From Steinernema hermaphroditum (lineage: Eukaryota; Nematoda; Chromadorea; Rhabditida; Steinernematidae): a DNA stretch of 64,000 nucleotides. The notes under the pieces were generated by a model. That model had not been told where the DNA came from and made no database searches. It worked only from the letters and a program-made list of their open reading frames with translations. Each line of letters begins with the position of its first letter. Position 1 is the first letter of the stretch. Below are positions 33,793 through 44,500 of the stretch, one piece after another. Location of the stretch: contig CM059623.1 of NCBI GenBank assembly GCA_030435675.1, forward strand, positions 5,668,012-5,732,011, read 5' to 3'. The position numbers were made by a program, and so were the translations under genes.

Positions 33793-34868
33793 CTAAACAA
33801 TGATGTAACTTCCACCTTCCTTCCGCAGCTTGATTTTCAAAGGCTTTCTCGGCCTTCCAACAGGCCTTTTCACGGTTGGAACGTTGGAAACCTTTTTTGC
33901 GACTCGCTTCCTTTTGTTGTTATTGGCATCTGGTGGTGGAATCTTCGTAAGAGTTTTCACAGTGCCGGGCTTTTTCCTTTTGAGGGGTTTCGGAACCGGA
34001 GGAACAATTTCCGGTATTGGTTCAGCTTCCTTCGGTATACGCATGGAGGGAAAATGAATGTCAAAAATTGTCTTCGGACGGTGCATCCCAAGATCTCGGA
34101 ACGTCATATTCGCAAAGTCGTGAGCAGAGCTGCAAAATAAAGATCACGAATAGCACTCAACCGTTTGTTTCCTTACCCATACGCCGTCCTGTCTTTTGCC
34201 TCTAAGATTTCCATTGCGTTTTCAAGAGGATCTGTAGAGTAGACAGATCCAAAACTGCTTGTGCTCACAATCGATTCAGTGTCTTCACCATCTTCCTCAT
34301 CTGACTTAATATCAAGCATGTCTGCATAGGCTTCGAGAAGTTCGGAATCTTGTCGTCCTTGCCGCTCCTCGTATTTCTTTTTCTCCGGGACATATTCGCA
34401 CAATCCATCAGTTACGTTTGGGTCATCAGGTATCTCAGGTAGCCGTACGGGGAATCGGGGAACCTGAACATTTGTAATGACAATTCTTGATCAAAATAAA
34501 CTTACCGGTGGTAAAGGAAATGGGTCCACTGCGCTGACGTAATTATGAATCTCCCCAACGTCCACATTCAAATGTCGCAAAGTGCTCACTACGTCCTTCT
34601 CTGCCACAACCTCTCGACCATCTGAACTGTGGCAATCATGTCACCTTATCAAAGGGTAGAACAAACCTCTTTGAGCACTCTGTCGGGATCTGATAAACAG
34701 ATTCTTGATGTAACACTCATGAACATATGCCAGCATATCGATCGACCAGGACTGAGCCGTAATGAAACCTCCATTTTTGACGATGTTAGCAGTTGCAGAG
34801 TGCATACGGTTACGAGCGAAATTCTCCACTGGATCGTGCGAGAAAACCCTCTCTGTAACACCCGACAT
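33793..34868 (-). CDS. taf-8: TAF8-like TFIID subunit (histone fold)
   Basis: Four exons: 34868-34667, 34621-34506, 34463-34177, 34129-33793, giving 313 aa. The N-terminal histone-fold half is seen in ENFARNRMHSATANIVKN, SWSIDMLAYVHECYIKNLF and DVVSTLRHLNVDVGEIHNYV. The TAF8 proline-rich linker follows (FPLPPVQVPRFPVRLPEIPD), then an acidic segment and a basic C-terminus with an AT-hook-like VKRPVGRPRKP. TAF8 pairs with TAF10 through the histone fold and helps carry TAF10 into TFIID, the promoter-recognition complex of RNA polymerase II. The TAF10-like gene is the next recognisable host gene, 6.2 kb away and divergent. The AT hook is not part of TAF8 as I know it and may be a lineage feature. 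Confidence 0.8.
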
Positions 34869-34949
34869 TTTCCTAGAAATAGCAGAACAATGAGGTCAGA
34901 TATGATTAATCAAAGTTCTCACCCAACAGAAACGAATAATAATCAACAC

Positions 34950-35970
34950 CGTGGCGCGAAAATTCCGCGAAAAATAATTCCGCGACGAAAATTCCGCGAA
35001 TTTCACATTCCGCGAACGACAGTTCCGCGAAATTAGTTCCGCGAATTTCAGGGTCCGAATTTTAAGTACCGAGTGCCAGTTTCGAGCACTATTATAGTAC
35101 TAAGAATTTCTTGACTTGACTTGACTTGACTTTATTCACGATTCAAAGGCATTTCGCCTTACATGACACCGAATAATAGACAAACAAAGGATGTCTCATT
35201 GCTGCAGGCTTCATTCTTGGCGTAGCGGTGATGTCAAGCCGGTCGTAGACGGCGCACTTCACGGGGCATCTGCGAATCCGCAAAACTTCGGAAATGGCGG
35301 TGGAACATCTTCTTCGCGGGCGTTTGGACCACTGGGGTATCTTCGGGACTCGCATCTGCCTCGGAGAGATGAGTCCGTGTTCCGGGAGTTGCATATTCGG
35401 TGCTGATGGTGTCCTCAGGGCGTCGGCGACCTTCGGGATGACATCTCGCGCTGTCGGATTCCTGGCGTCGGACATCTTGTTCTCAGCGGTGGTGGGACTA
35501 CGGCTTCCGGGTGTCCCAATTCCCTTTGGAAGCCGGAAAACTCATACATGCCACAGGGTTTGCCATCTGACCAAACCAGACACTCAGAGAGCGACCGGAG
35601 GGACCGACCGCTCGCCACCGCGACACGAGTGAGCACCCTAAGAATCTCTGCAAACTAAAGTTAGGATTTGGGATGCGGGCGAGCCGCAGGCGAGCCCTGT
35701 ATTCATTTTGTGGAACGGGCCTAACATCCAGGCTTGGCTTGGGCTCCGGCTTAGGACTATGGTCATAGCTCATAGTCATAGCATACTATGACAATGAGCC
35801 CTGTAGTCGTGGTGGCTTCGGCAAACCCCGGCTTGGCATAGGTTTAAGCTTATGCTATGGATTTTAAGCGGGATATTTGTGAATTCGAAATTCGCGGAAT
35901 TATCATTCGCGAAATTATAGTTCGCGGAATTTTCGTCGCGGAACTGTCGTTCGCGGAACTTTCGCGTAAT
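34950..35970. mobile_element. Element bounded by arrays of TTCCGCGAA repeats
   Basis: At least five TTCCGCGAA-type units lie at 34,960-35,045, and a similar array in the opposite orientation (TTCGCGGAA) lies at 35,885-35,965. Tandem short repeats as inverted termini are characteristic of foldback-type elements. The interior is mostly the retrotransposon-like tail described separately plus unassigned sequence. Exact ends are not determined. Confidence 0.5.
35107..35640 (-). mobile_element. 3' end of a non-LTR retrotransposon (remnant)
   Basis: Read on the minus strand, the segment ends AATCGTGAATAAAGTCAAG and then repeats TCAAG about four times (35,131-35,107). A short tandem tail after an AATAAA-like signal marks the 3' end of RTE/CR1-type retrotransposons or their SINE partners. 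Upstream open frames are rich in Arg/Pro but no reverse transcriptase motif remains, so this is a 5'-truncated copy. Confidence 0.45.
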
Positions 35971-36279
35971 CAAATCAACACAACAACAAGTGAGTGGAAT
36001 AAGATTCTGGTCTAGATGAAGTTGCACTGACGGAGACAGAGAGCCAACAAGACCACTTTACAGAATGCAACTGCAACAAATGACGCAGCGCATTCAACAA
36101 GAAACAAACGGCAGTATATACCCCCTTGTGAAACGGCCATCGCTGTGGTAGGGAATCCTACTGCCTGGTGAATCTTGCTGCCCTCAGGGTATTCGTGGCG
36201 GGACCATCCGGCCAATCTGCTTCCTCCCCAGGCCAACTTGCTGTCCTTATATTTCTGACCGTTTTCGTGCTTGCATTTA

Positions 36280-36580
36280 ATCGTAAACAGGACTAGACAT
36301 TATAGACATGGTCATACTGGTCCAAAGTGAACAAAATGAAGTATGTGGGACGCCGGAATAGCTTTTCATGAATCTTAGCTTCTGAGCATTAATGATTGAC
36401 CCATTGACCCATCTGGTCCGATCTGTGATCTGCACCAGTGATGCCGACGAGTCCGAAGACTCGAGACTCGATGGGTTTTTGGGCATCCAGTCCGGTGTTG
36501 TGGGCAATCGTGCCGCTCGGGCAATTTTGATCCAGTTTCTATACAGCAAATAATTCAAGAGGTGCGTCAAGGTTTGTTGA
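36280..36580 (-). pseudogene. Degenerate DDE transposase fragment
   Basis: A minus-strand frame contains PDWMPKNPSS, matching SDWMPTNSPS in the transposase gene at 38.3-39.7 kb, with decayed sequence around it. It is a short relic of the same transposon family. The ~400 bp from 36,580 to 36,990 holds nothing I recognise. Confidence 0.45.
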
Positions 36581-37186
36581 ACAATATAGTTCGTACGCTC
36601 GTCGACTTAGTGCAAACAGGATGTTCGCTGCAAGATTGAGATAGTACAGTAAATGTCATACGCTGAACCACTTAGAACAGTTGTCTTTCGTGTCTTTCAT
36701 GCGAGGTACTTCCTGTTTCAAGTTGGTCTGTGTGCGTTCTCCCCGCTCAAGACTTCATGGAGGGGATGTATGGACTTCGATGGAAAAATTTTCCTCTCTG
36801 GATTGAGTTTTGAGACCAAGGAGCGGAGATGTGAAATTTTTGAATCGTCGGAGAATCCATATTTTCGTTCAGAAGTTGAGTGATAGGCTGAACGCATGGA
36901 GGGATAATCGAAGGAGAATCCACACCTCGACACTAGGAAGCACCGCAGAAACCTCAGACGATGACTTCAGGCTCCTTTCCAGATCTGTACTAACAAGGGA
37001 ACATCCCCAAGTGATAGTTGCAGGTTGAAATGAAATGTGGTGCAACGGATAGAGGAGATCTTAGGAAGACGAGCGCACACAAAACGCGCTGCCCATATGC
37101 AGACTGGCTACCGTAAGCAGGCCCCCGAAATATGAAAAATAACGGCAGTCGCGACTAATACGATGAAATTTCCTCACTTTGACGTA

Positions 37187-37250
37187 TCTGCGTGGTCCAG
37201 CGGTAGTGCTCTGAGCCACCAGTCAACGGTGTCGGGTTCGACCCCCACAG
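37187..37250 (+). ncRNA. tRNA-like module T1, left arm of D2
   Basis: A box TGGTCCAGCGGTAG at 37,193 and B box GGTTCGACCCC at 37,235-37,245 lie 31 nt apart, as in tRNA genes without an intron. A possible anticodon stem CACC/GGTG closes a 7-nt loop, but position 33 is not T and the acceptor stem is poor. A pol III promoter or tRNA-derived relic is more likely than a working tRNA. Confidence 0.55.
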
Positions 37251-37499
37251 AGAATTTTCTATTTTTCGATTTGCTTTCTTTTCAACGAAACTGTACATTA
37301 TTATGTTTCCTGGTGTTCACCATCACTGGTTCTTGCCTTGCTTCAAATATAGCTTAAAAAGCCCTTTGGAGAAATCGAAACTGGCAACTCAAGTTTCACC
37401 TTTGTGGTGAAGCTGTTTTTCATTCTTTCGCGTTCCTATCTGTTTTGCTAATCATCTCAGGACGTGAAATGGAATGAACCAAAAAATGTTGGCTGGGAT

Positions 37500-37560
37500 G
37501 AGTGTCGAACCCCGATCCCCCAGAACGGTAACCAAGACACTATCCAGCTCGACCATACAA
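37500..37560 (-). ncRNA. tRNA-like module T2, loop of D2
   Basis: A box TGGTCGAGCTGGATAG (37,555-37,540) and B-box-like GGTTCGACACT (37,512-37,502), in the same relative place and strand as in D1. Its conservation between two diverged element copies is notable. Confidence 0.45.
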
Positions 37561-37861
37561 ACAGTTGGTGCTCCGGCAACATCGCTGGCTATATTCATTT
37601 CTACGAACTTTAGAAAGGTATTCACGCGGACAAGTGCGTGTATTGGTCGGAACAGAATAGGTTCTGCCGCTATGATATCTATAAGGATAAACAGAGAAGG
37701 GAGGACGCGAAAGAATGAAAAACAGCTTCACCACAAAGATGAAATTTGGGTTAGCAGTGCCGATTCCTGCAAAGGATTCCAAACTAAAGCGTTGATAAAC
37801 ACCAGGATATGTGGAAATATGTAGATTTGGTGAAAAGAAAAAAGGTAGAAAAAAAGCAATT

Positions 37862-37920
37862 GGGGGTCGAACCCGACACCGTTGACTGGTGGCTCAGAGC
37901 ACTACCCCTTGACCACGCAG
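37862..37920 (-). ncRNA. tRNA-like module T1, right arm of D2
   Basis: Inverted partner of the left-arm module: B box 37,873-37,863 (GGTTCGACCCC) and A box 37,915-37,905 (TGGTCAAGGGG). It differs from the left copy only at a few A-box-side positions. Confidence 0.55.
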
Positions 37921-38318
37921 GAACGTCACGGAAGAGAAATTTCAACATACTAGTCGCGACTGCCGTTATTTTTCATATTTCGGGGGGCTGTTTATGGTAG
38001 CCAGTCTGCATATGGGCAGCGCGTTTTGTGTGCGCTCGTCTTCCTAAGATCTCCTCTATCCGTTACACCACATTTCATTTCAATCTGCAACTATCACTTG
38101 AGGATGTTCCCTTGTGAGTTGCTTGGTTGCCATTTGATCGATCTCTTGTTGTTTTCACCCACTGTTGATTGTTATTTCCGAGTGAACTTCATAAAGCATA
38201 CCTATTATTGAAGTCAGGAGGTTGTGTGGTTTGGTTGATTCCGTACGGAGACGAAATGTACTTTTTCGCGAGAGAAAAAACAAGCGGTAATGTCTGAGTT
38301 ATTCAAACGCTCAAAGGA

Positions 38319-39702
38319 CTACAACAAAAATGCTGATAAACCCGCTTTCGCCCGCTCACTCACCCTCTCTGCATTTTGCTTAACAATCAGCAATTTGTCT
38401 TTCATGCGACCCCACTTCCTCACATCCGCCTTCATTAGTGCCCAAATCTGTTCGATCGGGTTTAACGTACATTGGTACGGCGGAAGATAGAGAATACGAA
38501 CGCCCGCATCTTGTGCGATTTCCTGAACCCGAGGTTGATCAGGGGGAATGTTGTGCTCCGAAAGATAAGCAGCGATGAGAGGCATGATCTTTTCCTCGCT
38601 CAAGCACCGCAATTCGCCTCCATCGGAGTTGGTAATGTTGTGCTGGCGACAAAATTCCAATATTGCCGGCTTTTTGTCTGATTTTCTTGGAAGTCGACAC
38701 GTCCACTTCTTGTGGTATGGTGCGTTGTCCAAAACGAGAGCAACAGGGCGTCCTTCAGAGCGACCAAGACCGGCGACAAGATGAACAACTTTGGTGAACC
38801 ACGCTTCAAAACGATTCTCATCCATGTCTTCATGATAGTCTTCGCTTCTCTTCTTGCCTGTTGTGCAAAAGATATCCAAAGCTCCATCTACTAATCCATG
38901 TTCGCCCATACAGTGGCTGACAATAGCGCGCTTCCCACGATGAGGTGGTGTTGATGGTCCTGGACTGAGGCCGAGCTTTCTCTGCTCCGACGGGGAATTC
39001 GTGGGCATCCAGTCAGATGTGTAGCCAATCCCTTCCCAGAGCCAGGTTTCATCCAAGAAGTAGATGAGAAAGTTATCGTTTCGATAACTTCTAATAATGT
39101 AAAGATAACTCTTCCGAAGAAGCACAACGTCCGGTTTTTCGGTTAGGTAAAAGCGGTTTTGAATTTTGCCGTATCTGGAACGATGATCTCAATGAAACTA
39201 CATCTAACCTCGCCGTCACTTATATCCCAGACCGTGCACGATATGGTACAGCGTTGATTCGGAGCATCTTATAGAGGTACAACCATTGATTTTTTCGAGC
39301 AGACAACGCATCATAACAGGGTCTTGAGCTGTATGCATCCCATCGATAAGTACTCGAATCTTTCGCGCGTCCTCAGTATCAGTTCTAGCGGCAGCCCTCT
39401 GCCATAATTCCCTGCGGGTAATTCGAGGAGTCTTTCTAGAGCACGGAAGCAATACGCGAAAAAGTCGTTCTTCCTTGACGGATAGTCGAACATCGATATT
39501 ACTCAAATAAGTTTCGAATGTGCTCCTTTTCACCCCAGTCAATGTTTCGGCGATCGTAAGCGCATCAGGCCACAGTAGATGGGCATTTCTCGCTACCAAA
39601 TCCTTGAGCGCCCATGCTATTCCTATCAGTACAACGCTGCTCTTTGCACATAGCTTCGAATTAAACGATGGCGTATGCTGTGGGAGACACACTTTGTGAT
39701 TC
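38319..39702 (-). CDS. DDE transposase of a Tc1/mariner-related element, nearly intact
   Basis: Two clear exons, 39702-39220 and 39174-38319, join in phase. The N-terminal part has helix-turn-helix-like DALTIAETLTGVKRSTFETY; the catalytic part shows IYFLDETWLWEGIGYTSDWM (first Asp), VALVLDNAPYHKKW (second Asp) and YQCTLNPIEQIWALMK (third acid, Glu). All three catalytic residues are present and no stop or frame shift breaks the roughly 445 codons. A further upstream exon with a short coiled coil (ISELRKQNDQLMKENRTL, about 39,860-39,775) may belong to it, but its splice phase does not fit by eye. Flanking inverted ends were not located. Confidence 0.75.
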
Positions 39703-40215
39703 CTGTAGGTCTCCTAAAACATCCGACGAATGAGGTCAACTGATATCATTGCCTGGAACCCCTAACCTCCTCGAACCGAATTAATTCGCACCTCAACGTT
39801 CGGTTTTCCTTCATTAATTGGTCATTTTGTTTGCGAAGCTCACTAATCCTCACACTAGCTAATCTGAGACTGGACTAGCAAATTTGCGTGCATTTTCGTT
39901 TTTCTCTCCACCTATTATAGCCGCATACATCATCAAATTATGGCAGAATAATAAAGAAAAGAAGAAAAAGCTTAAAGGGACACGGTCATGGCGGAAAAAA
40001 GTTTTTTAAAAAATCTGAAAAATTCATACCCGTGTTTTTGGGGTTGCTGAAAACGATGGCGAGTGGCGATTCTAAGTTCGCCAGGTAGTTTCCTAGAAAC
40101 AGACCACAGCGCGCGATCTGTGGTTTGTCGATGGTCCCGTCGCGGGACGCGTGTCCCGACGCGATTTGCGCGACGAATGCGATTCGCGTACTGTAGTTTC
40201 ATCATTTTCTATCGA

Positions 40216-40792
40216 TTTTGCTAAGTTTTGAGGGACAAAGCATCTTCAAAAGCATTTGTTTCGACTTATTTCACTTCCTCGGCTTATCTCTAATGCAGAA
40301 AAAGATCTTCGCCACGATTTTGGCGATTTCGAGGGTTAGTATCACATGGAAACGCTCTATATTCGTTTTCGTCCGATGTTATTACAAGTTTGAGAGTTTT
40401 GAAATGCCAAACCGCCAGTGGATTGTCCAATTCACACTTAAATCCTCTAAACATCAGTGATAAGCGCCAATATAGGTGTTTCTGCCATTTCACGTTTCAT
40501 AGAACTGATATTCTACCTGTATTTAGGACGTGTCCCTATCGATACGTGATAGAATCAGCAGTAAATTCTGCATCGGACAGTGAAATTCGCCTAGTTGTCG
40601 TAAAGTACACTTAAATACGACTGATTGTTTTCACACACAGATGTATATGCCACTGCATATCCAGCAACTAACCCTCGAAATCGCCAAAATCGTGGCGAAG
40701 ATCTTTTTCTGCATTAGAGATAAGCCGAGGAAGTGAAATAAGTCGAAACAAATGCTTTTGAAGATGCTTTGTCCCTCAAAACTTAGCAAAAT
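40216..40792. mobile_element. Short palindromic element F (MITE-like)
   Basis: Arms 40,216 to about 40,340 and about 40,668-40,792 are close inverted copies, beginning TTTTGCTAAGTTTTGAGGGA. The loop of about 330 bp has no open frame of note. It is inserted within a degraded copy of element E, whose right end continues at 40,793-40,937. No transposase. Confidence 0.75.
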
Positions 40793-40937
40793 GCACGCAA
40801 ATTTGCCAATGAGCCTTATGTAAGTGATTGAAGAACCCATCGAAAATATGGGATCCTGCGGCGATCGCCCATGCGAGGCAAGTGCAGGTTGTGATGGCCG
40901 TTTCAATAGGGGGTGCTGCCGTTTGTTTCTTGTACGC
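40793..40937. repeat. Right-end fragment of an element-E copy
   Basis: ATGCACGCAAATTTGCC through GGGGGTGCTGCCGTTTGTTTCT matches the right terminal repeat of element E (33,220-33,370). The matching left-side piece is at about 39,890-39,960, so a former copy was split by element F. Confidence 0.65.
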
Positions 40938-41108
40938 ATTCAGCATACTGCCTGCTTGTGGTCTCATCAGCGAGGGCGTGCTGAGACTCGTTCTCAATCG
41001 ACGCTCGTTTTCTCCTTTTCCTTGCCTTGATCGTGCTTCGCTTCTTGTCTGCCTTCTTCTCTCTCATTATATTTGTGGTTGTAATCTACATTCAGCTCCA
41101 GATCAGCG
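40938..41108 (+). promoter_or_regulatory. Upstream region of the TAF10-like gene
   Basis: About 170 bp between transposon debris and the ATG, pyrimidine-rich (CTGCCTTCTTCTCTCTC) with an ACATTCAG acceptor-like site about 14 nt before the start codon, suitable for spliced-leader addition. The usable promoter must lie here or inside the transposons. Confidence 0.4.
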
Positions 41109-41459
41109 ATGAGTGAGAAGTACAAAGAGGAGTCGAAAGAGAAGCCCGATCCACATGCTCTTATCAGCGGGATCGGTGCCTTTCCGATGACGATACCCGA
41201 CGAAGTTATGAAATTCTACCTGGAGAAGAATGGAATCACCACTGTGGGCCCGCAGGTCGGACGACTCGTCGCTTTGGACGCCAAAAGAAGACTTGTGGAA
41301 CTGTTGAAGAAGGTATGTTGCAGGGATTTATGTAGCTTCATTGTGTTTTGTGTTTAGTCGATGGAAATCGGTATGAAAGAGGGCACTGTTCAGCCAAATG
41401 CAAGAGTCAGTTTGACCACAGAACTGCTGCTTAAAGCCACAGGGAAGCCCAGTAAGTAG
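41109..41459 (+). CDS. taf-10: TAF10-like TFIID subunit (histone fold)
   Basis: Two exons, 41109-41312 and 41358-41459, encode 101 aa. The TAF10 histone fold is recognised from FPMTIPDEVMKFYLEKNGI, VGRLVALDAKRRLVELLKK, SMEIGMKEGTVQ and VSLTTELLLKATGKP. The long disordered N-terminus of vertebrate TAF10 is absent. TAF10 needs a partner (TAF8 or TAF3 in TFIID, SUPT7L/SPT7 in SAGA) to fold; the TAF8-like gene lies just upstream on the other strand. The gene ends 133 bp from the citron-like gene, which converges on it. Confidence 0.88.
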
Positions 41460-41523
41460 CCTAAAGGAGATTAGTTCGTAATAGTTCTTGTGTAAATATA
41501 TGGTCCTCATGAACATGGAACGC

Positions 41524-41529
41524 TTTATT
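41524..41529 (-). terminator. Poly(A) signal of the citron-like gene
   Basis: AATAAA on the minus strand 64 nt past the stop codon. Confidence 0.65.
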
Positions 41530-41592
41530 GTTTTCACAACAACGGTTTTGGGTACATGACTATATGTATGGCAACGATAGATGATTTGGTGA

Positions 41593-44500
41593 CTAATATT
41601 TCAGGCAATCCACAGGCACGCCAAGGTTGAACTTGTGCAGTTCTGCTCTCTCTCGACCGGTGATGGCGAAGATCACGTCGTTCGGTCTTTCGCCCAAACC
41701 GACGAAGTGCGAGTTTTTGCATTTGTACATCTCGTGCTCCTTCTTGAAGGTCTTCGAGTCGATGCCTCGGTCGCGTGGCAGCACTTCGCGGATCTCCAGG
41801 GATTCGTAGTGAACAATGTAGAGGAAGGGCTCTGTGTATACGAACTCCAGAGGGGCACGGGACCACTCGACGTTCTCCTGACGAGTGCGTCGGCCGTCCA
41901 AATCGACGAAAACGCCGAAGTTGTAGTAAGCGAGGAGGATTTCGTTGTCGGAAATGTTTAGGGCGGACACGGGACAGTCGAAAGGACATCGGTCGATCCT
42001 CACCGTCTTCCTTGTGACCATGCAATCCCTGTCGATCGTGACGATGTGGAAGCCGTCCGCTCCGAAGACGAATCCTTGTGTCGTCGGCAACAAACAGATG
42101 CATGGCTCGTGAGTGCGGATCTCCTTGAGGATGGAGAGAGAACTGCTTCTTCCATCGACGGTCAGCACGAAGATCTTGTCAGTGTTGGCGGCGTACACGA
42201 ATCTTCTCCTTGAGTTCTTGTTGGAGACCATGAGATGACAGTTCGAAATTCCGTTGATGACTTGGACCTGCACTCGTGGAGTTTGGCCAGCCCTGAGGTG
42301 TCCCAGGAAGGTGAGGTCAACGAGCAGAAGTTCTCTGCTGCTTCCGTGGACGATGAGGAGTCGATCGAGCTCCTCGATTACCTCCATGTAGTACACGTCG
42401 CAAAGACCGGCGACCCGGACGAGAGCGCTGGCCCGAGTGTTCGATTCCGGAACAGTGTAGAGTCCTTCTTGGGCAGCGATCAGGAGGTAGCCTTCCACGA
42501 TCTGCAAAACTTATTTTAGGAGGGTTCGTTTGCACTAAAGACTTACCAGTGTACTGTTGACCCACAACTTCTCAGGATATGGCATCGTCAAGAACGGTGT
42601 GATGTCAACGGGTACCGTATACTGGGACGATCGTCGTCGGCTGTACATCTGGCGATCCGTGGCGCGCTGCAGCGACTTCACCCAGCGCTGCTTCGCTTCG
42701 AGCGTCGGAGTAAGGAGATAGATGTGGCCGGACTTCGTTTGAATCTCGATGGCCAGGCCCTTCTCGACGTTGCGGAGCGAGGTGCAGGTGCCCGTATGGA
42801 TCCTCCAGTTGTTGTCGGTCAGAGAGACCTTGAAGCGCGGGGTTCCATCGTTCACAGCGAGCGCTTCGTTGTCGAAGAAGGCAAGCTTGTCGCGACTCAT
42901 GGTGGCCCAGTAGCCCGTCCAGGGGCCGTTGGGGTTCGTTGCCATCCGCACCCATCCGTTCATCACTGTTGTCTTGTCGCTGTCACTAGAGGGACTCGCT
43001 CGCATGCTGTTCTCGATGTAGAAGTCCGCACACCCCGTCGGAAGGCCGCACGTGTGGATAGCCTCACTGGCGCACCTTCTGTGCGTACACATACCGCAGT
43101 CGTCGCACTTGTATAGGTAGTTAAAGGAGGGAATGGCCTCGAAGCACACTCCGCACATGCTCTGCAAAGAGAGAGTTGAGTATTTTGTGAGCTGTAGTGG
43201 TTGACTTACGTGTTTCCACTTGATGGATGACTTGAATCGGTGGGGAATGTCGTGGCGCATAGTACCCAACGTGGAGGACGACTTCGATTTGAGAGTGCGG
43301 CCCATGGAAATTGTCGAGGAGGGCTGTAACTCTTCGAGTTGTGAGGTCGAAGACGACAGACGCTCGCTTCGGACAAGAGGCACGCCAGCGTAGTCCCTCG
43401 TCCTCTTCTTCACCTCCAAACTGCTCGTGAAGCGGCTGTTTCTCGAGATCGTTTCCATGGATCCTTCTTCTTCGGATTGGACCACTTCTGACTCATCATA
43501 GCCCTCTTCCTCTTCGGGAACGACCGACAACGTGGACGTCGTTTCTTCGAAACCCAGAGGTCGTTGGGATACGGTAGACGCGGTGAAGGAGCTCCGCAGC
43601 CTCTCCAATTCGCCTTCCAAGTGTGTCACTTTCAGGCGTGCTTCAGCCTCGCGATGGGCCATCTGCGCGTTAGTTTCTTCTGCACCCTCCGCTCGTGTCT
43701 TCAGGGTCTCGCATTTCTCGATGGCAAGCGTAGCACATTCCTGGAGCTTTCTGTTCTCTATCTGCATCTCCTGTATGCGCTTCTCGAGTTCCATGACGCG
43801 GTCCAAGTCGTGTGAGCCTTTCGTTTTGTTCTCCTTGTTCTCAGAGGAACGCTGCAGTTCTTCGAAGTGTTTCGCTCCCAATTCATTAATCTCCAGGGCG
43901 GCGCGCTTCAACTTCTGTTCGTACTCTTCTCGAATCGCGTGAACTTCCTCTGTGGTGCGATCCAATTCTTCACGAAGACGGCGGTTATCGCCCGCTAAGC
44001 CTCTCTCGCTCTCCATCATTATCTTCTGGAGACCCTCATAGTCTTTCTGAGCCGTCTCCAGATCCCTCCTTGTCTTCGACAGCTCCTCTGCCAGCATTTC
44101 CTTCGTTCTGAGGTTTATGCGATACTCCTCCTCTTTCTGTTCATACTGGCGACTTGACAACGTCAGCTTTGTCTTGTAGTCGCCGTTCCTCTTTCTCAGA
44201 GAGGCGATTTCCACTTCAAGAGCTTCTTTCTCGGAGTTTAACGCTGCGACCTTCAGTCCCAAATCGCTGACTGTTACTTGAGATTTGTTCTCTGTGCGCT
44301 GAAAGAGACGTGCCACTAGCGATCTCTTCCCAAAATCGCTCACCTTCAGATCATCGATCTCCATTCGAAGCCGGCGATTCTCGGCGAGGACCGACTCCTG
44401 CGAGCGCTCTAGGCGCGCGTACTTGTCCACGGCTTCGACGCGGCTCTTCTCTGCCTCTTCACAAGCCTTCTGGACTGCTATCTTCCTGCCCTCTGCGAGC

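Larger units (their letters stand above)
36994..38114. mobile_element. Palindromic element D2 with tRNA-like A/B-box modules
   Basis: Ends read CAAGGGAACATCCCCAAGTG (left) with the inverse at the right, flanked by TAA on the left and TGA on the right, compatible with the degenerate 3-bp target of Harbinger-type elements. Arms pair from 36,994 to about 37,440 and from about 37,690 to 38,114. Both arms retain tRNA-like module T1 (37,187-37,250 plus; 37,920-37,862 minus) and the loop holds T2 (37,558-37,500 minus). Sequence identity with D1 is clear across arms and loop (TGTACATTATTATGTTTC, GTGAAGCTGTTTTTC and others). Confidence 0.83.

Noticed and set aside
37187..37250. A functional tRNA gene
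   Set aside because: A and B boxes are good, but acceptor and D stems pair badly, the position before the putative anticodon is not T, and the module lies inside a transposon arm in two inverted copies.
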